Source: Emticicia sp. 21SJ11W-3 (lineage in GTDB: Bacteria > Bacteroidota > Bacteroidia > Cytophagales > Spirosomataceae). Taken from it: DNA of 64,000 nucleotides. The translations under genes were made by a program, and so were the position numbers. Below the pieces are notes generated by a model that saw nothing but the letters and a program-made list of their open reading frames with translations, ran no database searches and was not told where the DNA came from. Location of the stretch: NCBI RefSeq assembly GCF_024138715.1, contig NZ_CP092074.1, positions 1,488,001 to 1,552,000 of the forward strand. Direction: 5' to 3'. Numbering within the stretch: the first letter of the stretch is position 1; each line of letters starts with the position of its first letter. This document shows positions 49,503-59,596 of the stretch, piece by piece.

Positions 49503-51002
49503 CTATGTTGGCTTGGATGCTCCGTCTTGTATTGGTTCGGTTTTTTTCTTTCTTATAACAGCCATCAGGTGGTTATGCCAGTTAAGCATATTGCCTACCA
49601 CAAAATAATCTTTCAGGTTGTTTCTGATGCTGCTTCTCATAATTTTAACTACCAGGTTTTTTTCTACTTCGCCAACTTCTTTTACTCTTACAAGAAACTC
49701 TAAGGATAGCAATGCCAGCACAGCACCAATGATAAAAAGGAAGTTCCATTGGTGAAGCGACAAAATTCTGAAAACTTTGTCGAGGCTGGGGCTTGTCCAT
49801 TCTATTCTGATATTCAAGTGTCGGTTAGCAAAGTAGTCGGCCAGAAAACCACCTATAAGCGGGCCCATAAAAGAAAAAACAGCGGTAACCGAATTTTTAA
49901 CCGATAGATAGGCAATGGCTTCTTTGCGCGGTGCCAGCTTAAGCCCAATGTTGGTTAGCGAAAGGTTAATGCCCGCCGTTGCAGCGCCCATAAAGGCGTA
50001 AATACCCACCAGCAAAGCAAAGTTTGAGGCAAATTCGGTATAAATGCCAACAAAAGACCATGCACCAATGCATATAATGTAAATTGGTGCGCAAATAGAT
50101 AAAATGGTTTTATTACTGTATCGGTCGGCAAACACACCCCAGCTTCGTATGGTGGCAATGCTGCAAAGCTGGCTTATAATGGTAAGTGTAATAATATATG
50201 AAATGCTGTATTTCATGTGGTTCATCAGAAATACAGTAAAAAAGGGTGTGGCAATACTAAGCGAAAATACCCAGAACGAATTAAAAATGAGCAGCCTCAG
50301 GAAGTTATTGTCTTTAAGCGGCAGAATAAAAAGCCTGAATACGTTTTCATTACCAAGAAAAGACTTAGGTTCAGGAATGCGCGATAACATTAAAACCCCT
50401 GCCAGGCCAATAATACCACCTGCAACAAACATAATACCGTAGGCGTCTAATTCAAATGCCGGGAAGTTATCTTTTACATAATCAATTGCCAGTGCCGTAA
50501 TCAGGCTCAGGCATACATTCAGCGTTTGCAGATATCCGCTTCGCCTTGAAAAATACGTACCCATTACTTTCTCCGGTATCAGGTCTTTCATCCAGGCATT
50601 CCAAGTCAGTCCGGCCATAGATGCAAAAAAGAAATTAAAGAAAAGAAAGAGTATAATAAACTCAATAGAGATGTCGTGCGGAAAAAACAAGGCTATTATA
50701 CCAATCACCAATATCGGAATACGCCCCATAACAGAAAACAAAACGCTGATGCCACGCCTGTTATTAAAGCGTTTTACGAGCCAGATGGTAATTAACTGCG
50801 ATATATTAGAGAATGCAGGCAATGCAGCAATGAACCCTATCTGAAGGTTGGTAGCACCCAGAAGCAGGCTCAGGGCGGTAAGAAAGGCGCCACTGGTAAG
50901 CACTGTCATGGTTTCAGTGGCCAGCCCTTCTCTGATACTCAGTTTCATGCCGCATTCTATTTCTTTTTCTGTAAGTGTATCTTGTGGTTGTAAATTGAAC
51001 AT
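49503..51002 (-). CDS. MFS transporter
   Basis: 499 residues with about 12 hydrophobic helices (for example TSGAFLTALSLLLGA, IPILVIGIIALFF, IMFVAGGIIGLAGVLML, FALLVGIYAFMGAA, FSFMGPLIGGFLADYF). The loop after helix 2 carries WLVKRFNNRRG, a version of the MFS loop motif, and VFADRYSNKTI appears at the start of the second half. About 70 polar residues form the C-terminal cytoplasmic tail. The gene follows an alpha-amylase and an SDR gene on the same strand with gaps of 45 and 25 bases, so a sugar or polyol is a reasonable guess for the substrate. No specific substrate motif was seen. Confidence 0.85.
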   Translation of the reverse strand: MFNLQPQDTLTEKEIECGMKLSIREGLATETMTVLTSGAFLTALSLLLGATNLQIGFIAALPAFSNISQLITIWLVKRFNNRRGISVLFSVMGRIPILVIGIIALFFPHDISIEFIILFLFFNFFFASMAGLTWNAWMKDLIPEKVMGTYFSRRSGYLQTLNVCLSLITALAIDYVKDNFPAFELDAYGIMFVAGGIIGLAGVLMLSRIPEPKSFLGNENVFRLFILPLKDNNFLRLLIFNSFWVFSLSIATPFFTVFLMNHMKYSISYIITLTIISQLCSIATIRSWGVFADRYSNKTILSICAPIYIICIGAWSFVGIYTEFASNFALLVGIYAFMGAATAGINLSLTNIGLKLAPRKEAIAYLSVKNSVTAVFSFMGPLIGGFLADYFANRHLNIRIEWTSPSLDKVFRILSLHQWNFLFIIGAVLALLSLEFLVRVKEVGEVEKNLVVKIMRSSIRNNLKDYFVVGNMLNWHNHLMAVIRKKKTEPIQDGASKPT

Positions 51003-51027
51003 GATAATCCGCTTGTGTCATTAAAAT

Positions 51028-51873
51028 TTAGCCATTAACAATTTCTCCGCCATTTACATGAATAACCTGGCCGGTAATGTAGCTGGCATCTTCTGAAGCA
51101 AGAAAAACGTAAGCAGGAGCTACTTCAGCAGGCTGGCCTGCTCTTTGCATGGGAGTGTCTTTACCGAATGTCTCTAATGATTCGTCCGGAAAAGTAGAAG
51201 TGATAAGTGGTGTCCAGATTGGGCCGGGTGCAACGGCATTCACTCTGATTTTTCTGGAGTTCAGAATACCCGAGAGAGAGCGCGTAAACGAAACTATGGC
51301 TCCCTTGGTGGCCGAATAGTCAAGCAGGAATGGGTTGCCTTTATAAGCAGTTACCGACGTAGTATTAATTATTGAGCTTCCTTCTTTCAGATGGGGCAGA
51401 GCGGCCTGAACCAGAAATAACTGCGAGAAAATATTGGTGCGGAAAGTCTGAACCAATTGTGGCTCTTTGATATTCTCTATTTCTGTCTGGGGATACTGAA
51501 CAGCCGCATTATTGACCAGGATGTCTACGGTACCCCAGGTTTTAATTACTTTGTCTATGATTTTTCTGCAGTTTTTCTCAATACTGATATCAGCACTTAC
51601 AATAATGGCTTCACTTCCTTTTTCTTTTACCAGCTTGCGTGTTTCTTTAGCGTCTTCGATGTCTTTTCGGTAAACGATGGCAACTTTTGCTCCTTCGCGG
51701 GCAAAAGCCACACAAATGGCTCGACCAATGCCGCTGTCTCCACCTGTTACAATGGCAACTTTACCTGCCAGTTTCTGAGGTTGTCTGTCATATTCTCTTT
51801 CAAAAACAGGCTTGTGTTTCATTTCTGCCTCGCCTGAGGCATTTGAGTCGATTTTTTTCTTTGAAGATTTCAT
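51028..51873 (-). CDS. Short-chain dehydrogenase/reductase of the YhdF/YghA (stress-associated) group
   Basis: 281 residues. A charged N-terminal extension of about 35 residues (KSSKKKIDSNASGEAEMKHK region, FEREYDRQPQKLAGK) precedes the Rossmann fold: VTGGDSGIGRAI, NNAAVQYPQ, and the catalytic YSATKGA. NAVAPGPIWTPL and ITGQVIHVNGGEIVNG close the domain. This long-N-terminus SDR type is often linked to general stress in bacilli and enterobacteria. Cytoplasmic. It sits between the amylase and MFS genes on the same strand. Substrate unknown. Confidence 0.9.
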   Translation of the reverse strand: MKSSKKKIDSNASGEAEMKHKPVFEREYDRQPQKLAGKVAIVTGGDSGIGRAICVAFAREGAKVAIVYRKDIEDAKETRKLVKEKGSEAIIVSADISIEKNCRKIIDKVIKTWGTVDILVNNAAVQYPQTEIENIKEPQLVQTFRTNIFSQLFLVQAALPHLKEGSSIINTTSVTAYKGNPFLLDYSATKGAIVSFTRSLSGILNSRKIRVNAVAPGPIWTPLITSTFPDESLETFGKDTPMQRAGQPAEVAPAYVFLASEDASYITGQVIHVNGGEIVNG

Positions 51874-51918
51874 AGTAAATGTGTGAATTTTAATTGTTTT
51901 AATTATTCCTCAGCAAAC

Positions 51919-53397
51919 TTATTCGTTGGCAATCCAGACAGCTGCGCTTTCGGCACCAACGCCAAACTCCCCGTTTCCTGCTTCATCAATATAAACCGCC
52001 TGCGCATCGTCTCTCAGCAAATCAATAAATCTTTTGCCTGCATACTGCATACCCACATGCATAGTTTTTACGGCCTCTCCGGCGTTTGACAATAAAACCA
52101 CGCAACCACTTTGGCCATTAGCCCCTTCTCTTGTCCAACCCACGCAATGGGCGTCGTCAAAATAATCATGTTGTGGTCCGTAAGCATATTTTTGTCTTGC
52201 ATATAATAATTTTTCCAAGGCTGTAATTTTGGGCATTACTGCCTGTTTTTCTTCGCCTTCATGGTTTACATGGGTATAGCAGGTGCCATACAGATCGCAG
52301 TAAAAAACACAGGGATGCCCTTCCTGTCTTAGCAATATCAAGCTGTAGGCTAATGGTTTAAACCATGCATCAACCGGAGACTCAAGACTTTGAAATGGCT
52401 GAGTATCATGGTTTTCAACAAAGGTTATTGCCAGGTCTGGTTGCCTGCTAACCAGAGAATTGCCAAATATATGGCGCATATCATAGTTACTGCCTTCTAT
52501 TGAGGCGGTATGAAAATTATAATGCAGCGGAGCATCAAATAACTGAATAGCCGCACCGGTTGCCTCAATGTATTTCTCTAGTACATCAACCGTACCCGAC
52601 GTCCAGAATTCACCTATCACAATTAAATCCGGCTTTACTTGGGTTTTCATGTAGCTGAGCCATTCATTATAAAAATGGGGGCTTATGTGTTTCAGGGCGT
52701 CAAGCCTTACTCCGTCAAACCTTACCGTTTCAAAATACCATTTACCCCAGCGTTTCAATTCATCCAGTACAGCCGGGTTTCTCGATTCAATATCAGAGAA
52801 CATCAGGTAATCAAAATTTCCTTTTTCTTCGCCCACCACTTCTTCCCAGGTATCGCCATACTCATTTATTATTTTGTAAATGCCTCTTTCACCACTTTCT
52901 GTATCATGGTCAATGCCAGTAAAGCAGTGGTAGTCCCACACGAAGTCGGAGTATTTTTTGTTTCTGCCCGGAAATAAAAACTTAGTATCTGCTTCAATTT
53001 CTACAGGCTCTTCAATAAAAACATTCCTGTTTTCAGGGTCTACCTTTCTGGCCATAATTTTTTCTTTTTCATCTCCGCCTCCCATATGATTAAGCACAAC
53101 ATCAACCAAAACCCTTATTTTGTGCTTTTGTAGGTTTTCAATTGCGGCAATATATTCTTCTCTGGTGCCGTATTTGGTGCGTATGGTTCCCTTTTGGTCA
53201 AACTCTCCCAAATCGTAGATATCATAAACGTCGTAGCCTTCGGAAGAAGACCCACTTACGCCCTTAAAGGCAGGGGGGAGCCAAATAGTATCAATACCTA
53301 ATTCTTTAAATGTTTCTACCTCAGTACCAACTTTGTTCCACAGCGAACCATCATTCGGGTAATACCATTCAAAAAACTGCATCATTACCTGATTCAT
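51919..53397 (-). CDS. Cytoplasmic alpha-amylase, GH13 (subfamily 5-like)
   Basis: 492 residues and no signal peptide, starting NQVMMQFFEWYYPNDG, which is typical of intracellular AmyS/MalS-type enzymes. The catalytic triad is complete: nucleophile D233 in GVRLDALKH, acid/base E263 in VIGEFW, and D331 in VENHDTQ. The calcium-site region VDVVLNHMGG is at 98-107. It hydrolyses alpha-1,4-glucans inside the cell, probably glycogen or imported maltodextrin. First gene of an amylase-SDR-MFS minus-strand run. The 385-base upstream spacer lacks a clear housekeeping box on this strand, so it may need another sigma factor. Confidence 0.94.
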   Translation of the reverse strand: MNQVMMQFFEWYYPNDGSLWNKVGTEVETFKELGIDTIWLPPAFKGVSGSSSEGYDVYDIYDLGEFDQKGTIRTKYGTREEYIAAIENLQKHKIRVLVDVVLNHMGGGDEKEKIMARKVDPENRNVFIEEPVEIEADTKFLFPGRNKKYSDFVWDYHCFTGIDHDTESGERGIYKIINEYGDTWEEVVGEEKGNFDYLMFSDIESRNPAVLDELKRWGKWYFETVRFDGVRLDALKHISPHFYNEWLSYMKTQVKPDLIVIGEFWTSGTVDVLEKYIEATGAAIQLFDAPLHYNFHTASIEGSNYDMRHIFGNSLVSRQPDLAITFVENHDTQPFQSLESPVDAWFKPLAYSLILLRQEGHPCVFYCDLYGTCYTHVNHEGEEKQAVMPKITALEKLLYARQKYAYGPQHDYFDDAHCVGWTREGANGQSGCVVLLSNAGEAVKTMHVGMQYAGKRFIDLLRDDAQAVYIDEAGNGEFGVGAESAAVWIANE

Positions 53398-53782
53398 AAG
53401 TACATTTCTTTTTTGATTTTGATGTTGTTATGCAATGGCATTTGAGCGGCCAGCCATGCGCTAAGCCAGATATTAACCTACCTGCATGCCACCAATACAG
53501 GTTTAAAAATCTATGCAAGGCTAAATACCTGTTGTGGGCATTAGGGTATTTTATCTGCCAATGGTCTGGTTTTTCTTCTACAAGGTAATTTTACTTCATT
53601 TTTTTAGCTCCAACACATCTTTTGGTTTTCAGGATATGTAGATGTTTTTACGTTTGGGTATGAAGAGAGTCAGGAAGGTGCGCAAGTAATTCCACAAAAC
53701 AGGTTTGGTGTGAAATTTTTGTGTTTGACTACATTAAACGTCAATACTCTGAGTAAGGGTATTGGTATGCCAAAAATTTAAT
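53398..53782. other. 385-base divergent spacer
   Basis: Between the amylase gene (minus) and yihY (plus). It holds a plus-strand -7 box at 53649 and a small 6-bp inverted repeat (CAATAC 53742-53747 / GTATTG 53759-53764). No gene or known RNA was seen. Confidence 0.45.
53649..53656 (+). promoter_or_regulatory. -7 element for yihY
   Basis: TACGTTTG matches TAnnTTTG. A TTTG at 53621-53624 is 24 bases upstream, one base outside the usual range. The leader to the ATG at 53783 would be about 120 nt. Confidence 0.45.
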
Positions 53783-54751
53783 ATGAGTAATACTAAAGCA
53801 AGTCCAAAAAATTTGTGGCTCATTACCAGAAAATCGTTTGAAGCCTGGAACGCCGCCGACCCATTCAGGCAGAGTGCCATTATTGCTTATTATGCTATTT
53901 TTTCCATACCCTCATTGCTGGTAATAGTTGTGGCGGTGGCAGGGCTTGTATTTGGGAAAGAGGCTGTACAGGGCGAAATCTCAAACCAGGTAAGTGCAGC
54001 AATGGGCGCCGACACAGCCCGCCAGCTGGAAGACATCATTGCAAAAGCCGGAGAAAGAAAAAGCTCCATAGTGGCTACTATTATTGGAGTTATTTCGCTG
54101 ATACTTGGCGCGCTGGGAGTATTTCTTCAATTGCAGACATCGCTGAACCAGATATGGGAAGTTAAAATAAAGCCGCAGTTAAAGGGGAAAGAAAAATGGC
54201 TGAAACTGGCCAAAGACAGACTTTTTTCATTTGGTCTCATCATTTCAATTGGTTTTTTGCTTCTGGTGTCTCTGGTGCTTACTACGGCACTTGCCGCTTT
54301 CAGCACCTGGATAAAGTCTCATCTGCCAGATTTTACTTTGTTTCTGTTACAATTCATCAATTTTTTTATATCGTTTGCTATCATCACCGTGCTTTTTGCA
54401 CTTATGTTTAAAATTCTGCCAGATGCCCGGATTAAATGGAAAGATGTCTGGATTGGCGCCATGGTTACTGCTTTGCTTTTTTCATTGGGTAAGTTAGGTC
54501 TTGGGTTTTATTTCGGTAAGGCAGAGCCGGGCTCAACCTACGGTGCGGCTGGCTCTATCATTCTGGTTATGTTGTGGGTTTCTTATTCATGCATGATTGT
54601 GTTTTTTGGTGCAGAATTTACCAAGCAATATGCCACGCATTTCGGCAGGGGAATTGAACCGAATAAAGACGCCATATTAATTGAATTAACGGAAGAAGAG
54701 GAATTGCTGATTGAGAAAAGTATAAAAACCCAGAGAATAAACGGGAAATAA
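53783..54751 (+). CDS. YihY/BrkB-family inner-membrane protein
   Basis: 322 residues from the ATG at 53783; the in-frame TTG 21 bases earlier is rejected. About six membrane helices are seen, with AYYAIFSIPSLLVIVVAVAGLVF, VATIIGVISLILGALGVFLQLQ, FGLIISIGFLLLVSLVL and GAAGSIILVMLWVSYSCMIVFFGAEFT as cores (each shortened here). The WNAADPFRQSAIIAYYA start and AEFTKQYA end are family marks. The YihY group was once called RNase BN in error; its true role is unknown, though it is often next to stress genes. Catalase follows 101 bases downstream on the same strand. Confidence 0.9.
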   Translation: MSNTKASPKNLWLITRKSFEAWNAADPFRQSAIIAYYAIFSIPSLLVIVVAVAGLVFGKEAVQGEISNQVSAAMGADTARQLEDIIAKAGERKSSIVATIIGVISLILGALGVFLQLQTSLNQIWEVKIKPQLKGKEKWLKLAKDRLFSFGLIISIGFLLLVSLVLTTALAAFSTWIKSHLPDFTLFLLQFINFFISFAIITVLFALMFKILPDARIKWKDVWIGAMVTALLFSLGKLGLGFYFGKAEPGSTYGAAGSIILVMLWVSYSCMIVFFGAEFTKQYATHFGRGIEPNKDAILIELTEEEELLIEKSIKTQRINGK

Positions 54752-54852
54752 AACTGTGTACTGAACCTATAAGAAGAATAGGTAACAGGAGTAAAAAGAA
54801 TGATTTTGAGTTCGGAATTATAACCATTTTAACAATTTAAAAAACAATAGCC

Positions 54853-57003
54853 ATGAAAGATTCTGACCAGCCCGTTGATAATAAAAAAACCGAGCAATTA
54901 CGCATTCATAGCGCCGATGCTACCAACCAGACCATGACAACCAATCATGGCTTGCCTGTTAATGACGACCAGAACTCGCTGAAAACAGGCGATAGAGGTG
55001 CTACCTTGCTGGAGGATTTTATTCTGCGTGAAAAAATTACCCATTTTGACCACGAGCGTATCCCTGAACGTGTAGTACATGCCCGGGGTGCGGCGGCGCA
55101 TGGGTATTTTCAGGTCTATGAGTCAATGGCTGAATACACCAAAGCTCATTTCTTGCTGGACCCTGGCTTAAAGACCCCTGTATTTGTAAGGTTTTCAACG
55201 GTGGCGGGGTCGAGGGGCTCATCAGATATGGCCAGAGACGCAAGAGGGTTTGCCGTGAAATTTTATACCGAGCAGGGTGTATATGACCTGGTTGGTAACA
55301 ATATACCGGTGTTCTTTATTCAGGACGCCATGAAATTTCCGGATCTTGTTCATGCGGTTAAACCAGAGCCGCATAACGAAATTCCGCAGGCTGCGTCGGC
55401 TCATGATACATTCTGGGATTTTATCTCTCTGATGCCCGAAAGTATGCACATGATAATGTGGGTAATGAGCGATAGGGCGATTCCGAGAAGTTATCGCATG
55501 ATGGAGGGTTTTGGGGTACACACTTTTAGATTCGTAAATGCAGAAGGTAAGGCGCATTTTGTGAAGTTTCATTGGAAACCACTTTTAGGCGTACATTCTG
55601 TATGCTGGGATGAAGCCCAGAAAATCTCTGGTAAAGACCCTGATTTTCATCGCAGGGATTTATGGGAAGCAATTGAGAACGGCGCTTTTCCGGAGTGGGA
55701 GCTGGGTGTGCAGATAATACCAGACGAGGATGAGTTTAAATTTGAAATTGACCTGCTTGACCCCACCAAAATAATACCTGAAGAATTAGTGCCTGTTAAG
55801 AGAATTGGGAAAATGGTATTGAACAGGAATCCCGATAATTTCTTTGCAGAAACAGAACAGGTGGCTTTTCACCCGGGTAATGTTGTTTCCGGAATTGATT
55901 TCACGAACGACCCTCTGCTGCAAGGCCGTTTGTTTTCATACACCGATACGCAACTCATCAGGCTAGGCGGCCCCAATTTTCATGAGATACCAATTAACAG
56001 GTCTGTGGTACCGGTTCATAATAATCAGCGTGATGGTTTTATGAAACAAACCATCAATAAAGGCAGGGTGAGTTATAATCCTAATTCTTTGGCTGGTGGT
56101 TGTCCGTTTCAGGCAAAAGCGGCAGAGGGCGGTTTTCAAAGTTTTACGGAAAGAATTGACAGTAAAAAGATAAGAAGCAGAAGCAAAAGCTTTTTAGACC
56201 ATTTTAGCCAGGCAACTTTATTTTATGAAAGCCAGTCTGAGCCTGAAAAACAACACATTGCCAATGCACTGAAATTTGAACTGGGCAAGGTTGAGACAAT
56301 TGAAATACGGCAAAGAATGCTTGGTTTGTTATCTAAGGTCAATAAAAAACTGGCCAAAACAGTGGCAGACGGGCTGGGCCTTCCGGTACCTGAAATACTG
56401 GAAGAACCTATGAATCATAGTATACCTGCTGACGCAGACCCACAAGACTATCAGCCCATTTTTACTAACTCGCCAATCAGCAAATCTGCTGCGTTGAGCA
56501 TGAGCAATACCATTAAAGATACTATAAAGACCAGACAAATTGCGCTTTTGGCTGCTGATGGATTTGATGCAAAATCATTAACTGATATTAAGAAAACCCT
56601 GGAAAAAGAAGGCGCGAAAGCATCAATAGTTGCGCCAAAACTCGGCATTATCAAAAGCAATGAGGGTAAAGAACTGAAGGTAGACCAAAGCCTGCTGACA
56701 GCAGCTTCTGTACTGTTTGATGCAGTTTACATAGCAGACGGCACAAAATGTGTGGAAGCCTTATTGGAAGAACCAGAAGCTATTGAATTTATAGAAGAAG
56801 CCTACAAGCACTGCAAGCCCATAGCCACCAAAGGCAAAGGGGTGGAACTGCTACGAGCAACCAGAATAATAATGAAAGAACTGGCAAAGGAGATTAATCC
56901 GCTATCCGGCTTGTTAATTAACCAGTCTGATGAAGAATTAGTAAACGCTATTGCACAGCACAGGTTTTGGGAAAGAGAAAAGAAAGACAAACACCTTAAC
57001 TGA
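54853..57003 (+). CDS. katE: Large-subunit catalase (HPII/KatE type)
   Basis: 716 residues, as expected for large-subunit (clade 2) catalases. The heme-site residues fit the family spacing: distal H76 in [12 protein letters not shown]149 in [11 protein letters not shown] and the proximal heme ligand Y363 in RLFSYTDTQ (287 residues after H76, as in E. coli HPII). After about residue 555 comes the extra flavodoxin/GATase-like C-terminal domain ([15 protein letters not shown] onward). It converts hydrogen peroxide to water and oxygen in the cytoplasm. Downstream of yihY and back-to-back with the amylase-SDR-MFS genes, it suggests a stationary-phase or oxidative-stress island. Confidence 0.97.
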   Translation: MKDSDQPVDNKKTEQLRIHSADATNQTMTTNHGLPVNDDQNSLKTGDRGATLLEDFILREKITHFDHERIPERVVHARGAAAHGYFQVYESMAEYTKAHFLLDPGLKTPVFVRFSTVAGSRGSSDMARDARGFAVKFYTEQGVYDLVGNNIPVFFIQDAMKFPDLVHAVKPEPHNEIPQAASAHDTFWDFISLMPESMHMIMWVMSDRAIPRSYRMMEGFGVHTFRFVNAEGKAHFVKFHWKPLLGVHSVCWDEAQKISGKDPDFHRRDLWEAIENGAFPEWELGVQIIPDEDEFKFEIDLLDPTKIIPEELVPVKRIGKMVLNRNPDNFFAETEQVAFHPGNVVSGIDFTNDPLLQGRLFSYTDTQLIRLGGPNFHEIPINRSVVPVHNNQRDGFMKQTINKGRVSYNPNSLAGGCPFQAKAAEGGFQSFTERIDSKKIRSRSKSFLDHFSQATLFYESQSEPEKQHIANALKFELGKVETIEIRQRMLGLLSKVNKKLAKTVADGLGLPVPEILEEPMNHSIPADADPQDYQPIFTNSPISKSAALSMSNTIKDTIKTRQIALLAADGFDAKSLTDIKKTLEKEGAKASIVAPKLGIIKSNEGKELKVDQSLLTAASVLFDAVYIADGTKCVEALLEEPEAIEFIEEAYKHCKPIATKGKGVELLRATRIIMKELAKEINPLSGLLINQSDEELVNAIAQHRFWEREKKDKHLN

Positions 57004-57191
57004 TTTTAAAGCGAAAGTTTAATTTATTGGCACAGGCAATGCAGTTGCGTTCTGTTTTTAATGCGTATGGTTTGTCGTTAACGGCAGGCCATGCGCTTTT
57101 ATATTTAATTAAAATTATTAGTGTGGCAGGGTTGTCTGAAGTTTATTCATATTTTTACAAAAGCATCTATTCAAATTTTTAGTCGTAAAAA

Positions 57192-58103
57192 ATGAAAAAC
57201 AAATCACAAAGAAGCCTAGCTGTAATAATGTGCCTAACAACATCTATAGCTATGGAAACATTCAGCCAGCAATCTGGTATAATTGCCGACGGGGCAAAAC
57301 CACAATTGGTTTCTAATCAGTTTTCGTTTACAGAAGGGCCTGCGTCAGACAAAAAAGGCAATGTGTTTTTTACCGACCAGCCCAACAACAAAATCTGGAA
57401 GTATGATACAGACGGTAAGCTATCAGTTTTTTTAGATAATGCCGGCCGCTCTAACGGCACCTACTTTGATAAGAAAGGTAACCTTATTACCTGTGCCGAT
57501 GAACATAATGAAATATGGTCGATAAGCCCGGATAAAAAAGTAACGGTCTTACTGAAAGGTTATCAGGGGCATGTGTTTAACGGGCCAAATGATTTATGGA
57601 TTGATAAAAAAGGCGGTATGTATTTTACTGACCCGTATTATCAGCGTAATTACTGGGAAAGAAAAAGCCCTGATGCCGGTATAAACGGAGAGAAGCTCTA
57701 CTATTTACCCAAAGGAAAGAAAGAGGCTATTCTGGTTGACCCCGAAATAAAGAAACCTAATGGATTGATAGGTACACCAGATAATAAATACCTGTATGTA
57801 TCTGATATGGGTAACCGCGCTATTGTTAGATATAATATAAATGCGGATGGCACATTGACTAACAAGACAGAGTTTGCCAAAGATTTGTCAGATGGAATGA
57901 CAATAGATAATCAGGGTAATGTGTATCTGGCGGGCAGGGGAGTTAGTGTTTATAACCCGGAAGGAAAGAAAATTGAGCAGATTGACATATCTGCCAAATG
58001 GACAGCCAATGTTTGTTTTGGTGGTAAAAACAAAGATATTCTTTTTATTACTGCCTCTGAGTCAGTATTTGTATTACCCATGAAAGTGAAAGGGGTGAAT
58101 TGA
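57192..58103 (+). CDS. Exported SMP-30/gluconolactonase family protein
   Basis: 303 residues. A signal peptide (SLAVIMCLTTSIAMETFSQ) is followed by a six-bladed SMP-30 propeller: FTEGPASDKKGNVFFTD (metal-ligand Glu in FTEGP), NGPNDLWIDKKGGMYFTDP (Asn ligand), KPNGLIGTPDNKYLYVSD and SDGMTIDNQGNVY (Asp ligand). These four residue types build the divalent-metal lactonase site. Likely reaction: opening a sugar lactone in the periplasm. It lies next to, and converges with, a SusD/SusC pair, which may import the product's source. A GMC sugar oxidase, which would make lactones, exists far away at 4786. Confidence 0.9.
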   Translation: MKNKSQRSLAVIMCLTTSIAMETFSQQSGIIADGAKPQLVSNQFSFTEGPASDKKGNVFFTDQPNNKIWKYDTDGKLSVFLDNAGRSNGTYFDKKGNLITCADEHNEIWSISPDKKVTVLLKGYQGHVFNGPNDLWIDKKGGMYFTDPYYQRNYWERKSPDAGINGEKLYYLPKGKKEAILVDPEIKKPNGLIGTPDNKYLYVSDMGNRAIVRYNINADGTLTNKTEFAKDLSDGMTIDNQGNVYLAGRGVSVYNPEGKKIEQIDISAKWTANVCFGGKNKDILFITASESVFVLPMKVKGVN

Positions 58104-58123
58104 AAATTCGGTAAAAGCCAGTA

Positions 58124-58165
58124 TTTATAAAAATAGCGGACGCTTGCGCCCGCTATTTTTATAAA
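58124..58165. terminator. Bidirectional terminator between the SMP-30 and susD genes
   Basis: A perfect 16-bp stem TTTATAAAAATAGCGG (58124-58139) / CCGCTATTTTTATAAA (58150-58165). The A/T-rich outer half gives a U-rich tail both ways; the genes on either side converge. Confidence 0.9.
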
Positions 58166-58178
58166 TTGATATTTGAGA

Positions 58179-59525
58179 TTAATAACCCGGATTCTGAACC
58201 AATGATTTATTGGTATCTATTTCGCGTTGCGGAATAGGAATAACCAGTTTGTTATCACTGTAAGTAAGGCCGGCAACGCCACCTTTGGTGCGTTTTACGT
58301 CATGTATCTGTTCTCCTTCAAAAGCCAGCTCCAGTTTACGTTCTTTCAAAACATCTGTTACCGAAACTGTTGTAAGTGGCGTTGCGCCTGCTCTGCTTCT
58401 GATGAGGTTAACATCACTTAGTGGTGTTGCCCCAACTGTGGTTCCTAAACGAAGGTTAGCCTCAGCACGAATCAGATATACTTCAGCCAGACGTATTACA
58501 GATACATCGCCATACTGGTCAAGGTGTTTTCCTGTATAAGTATTATTTGAAGCTCTCACAAAATAAGTACCTCTTGTATCACCGGCGCCATAAAGGTTAA
58601 GGAAAGGGCTCAGTACACGAATATCACCACGACCCTGATAAGAAGCTGGTGCATAGTACGTATTCAGGCTGTTGGTACCGTCCTGGTCTGTAACTATGAT
58701 TCTGAAAATAACTTCACTATCATTAGTTGCATCCCTGAACGCTTCTTGAAAAGTAGGGGTTAATGAAAACTGGCCACCGCTTATTACTTTGTTTGCCGCA
58801 TCACGAGCTTCAGCATATTTACCTTGTTGCAAATAAACTCTTGCTAATATAGCCTGAGCCGCACTTTTTGAAGCAAAACCTGTGTTTTGGGGATTACCAA
58901 GCAAGCTTTCTGCTTTTGTAAGGTCTTCAATTACCTGAGCATAGATAGCAGCAACAGTAGCTCTTGGGCGGTAATCTATTTCAGTAATACCACGGGTTGG
59001 GGTGGTAACTAACGGAACACCCAGGTTAGTAGCAGGGTCGCCGTCTGCCCAGGCTTTTGCCCAAAGTCTTACCAGGTCAAAATAAACCAGACCACGTATA
59101 AATCGTGCTTCACCCTCAACCGAAGCCTTTTTAGATGTCTCTACTTTATCTAATGCCGATAAAACGTTATTGGTAATATTAATTGCGTTATAACTCTGTA
59201 ACCAGGTAGCCTGCGTTTGAGAGTTGGTCGTGGTAAAAGTTTTGCGCCACAATTCGTCTAAGGTAACAAATGTTCCGGCAAAACGCATTTCTGTAGGTTC
59301 AGCGCCCAGCAAATCACCTGAGTACTGCATTGCACCACCATAAACGTTGCTGCTGCTAATGGCATCATAAGCACCAGTAAGCGTAACTTCAACAGCCTGC
59401 GAGTTTGCCAGCGCCTCCGTTTCTTCAATGGTGGCAGTAGGCAATACGTCCAGCTTTTTGTCACAGCTTGCCAGAAAAGCTACTGTGGCAAAGGTAAAAA
59501 CCCAATTTTTTATATTTTTATTCAT
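58179..59525 (-). CDS. SusD/RagB-like surface nutrient-binding lipoprotein
   Basis: 448 residues, near the usual length for smaller SusD homologues. The signal ends ATVAFLASC (C21). SusD landmarks: SGDLLGAEPTEM, the TPR-like ASVEGEARFIRGLVYFDLVRLW (core EARFIRGLVYFDLVRLW), RVYLQQGKYAEARDAANKVI (core QQGKYAEARD), DVSVIRLAEVYLIRAEANLRLG (core VIRLAEVYLIRAEA) and the C-terminal IPIPQREIDTNKSLVQNPGY. It caps the SusC barrel and captures glycans or other ligands. It follows the SusC gene with a 71-base gap. Confidence 0.95.
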   Translation of the reverse strand: MNKNIKNWVFTFATVAFLASCDKKLDVLPTATIEETEALANSQAVEVTLTGAYDAISSSNVYGGAMQYSGDLLGAEPTEMRFAGTFVTLDELWRKTFTTTNSQTQATWLQSYNAINITNNVLSALDKVETSKKASVEGEARFIRGLVYFDLVRLWAKAWADGDPATNLGVPLVTTPTRGITEIDYRPRATVAAIYAQVIEDLTKAESLLGNPQNTGFASKSAAQAILARVYLQQGKYAEARDAANKVISGGQFSLTPTFQEAFRDATNDSEVIFRIIVTDQDGTNSLNTYYAPASYQGRGDIRVLSPFLNLYGAGDTRGTYFVRASNNTYTGKHLDQYGDVSVIRLAEVYLIRAEANLRLGTTVGATPLSDVNLIRSRAGATPLTTVSVTDVLKERKLELAFEGEQIHDVKRTKGGVAGLTYSDNKLVIPIPQREIDTNKSLVQNPGY

Positions 59526-59596
59526 TTTATTTTCTGATTGCTTTATTTAATAAATTAAATTACTGCATTCTGTTTCGTTAAATGCTGAAAAAGAAA

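Noticed and set aside
53742-53764. CAATAC/GTATTG inverted repeat before yihY as an operator
   Set aside because: Six-base arms with an 11-base gap are expected by chance in a spacer this long; no second copy was noticed.
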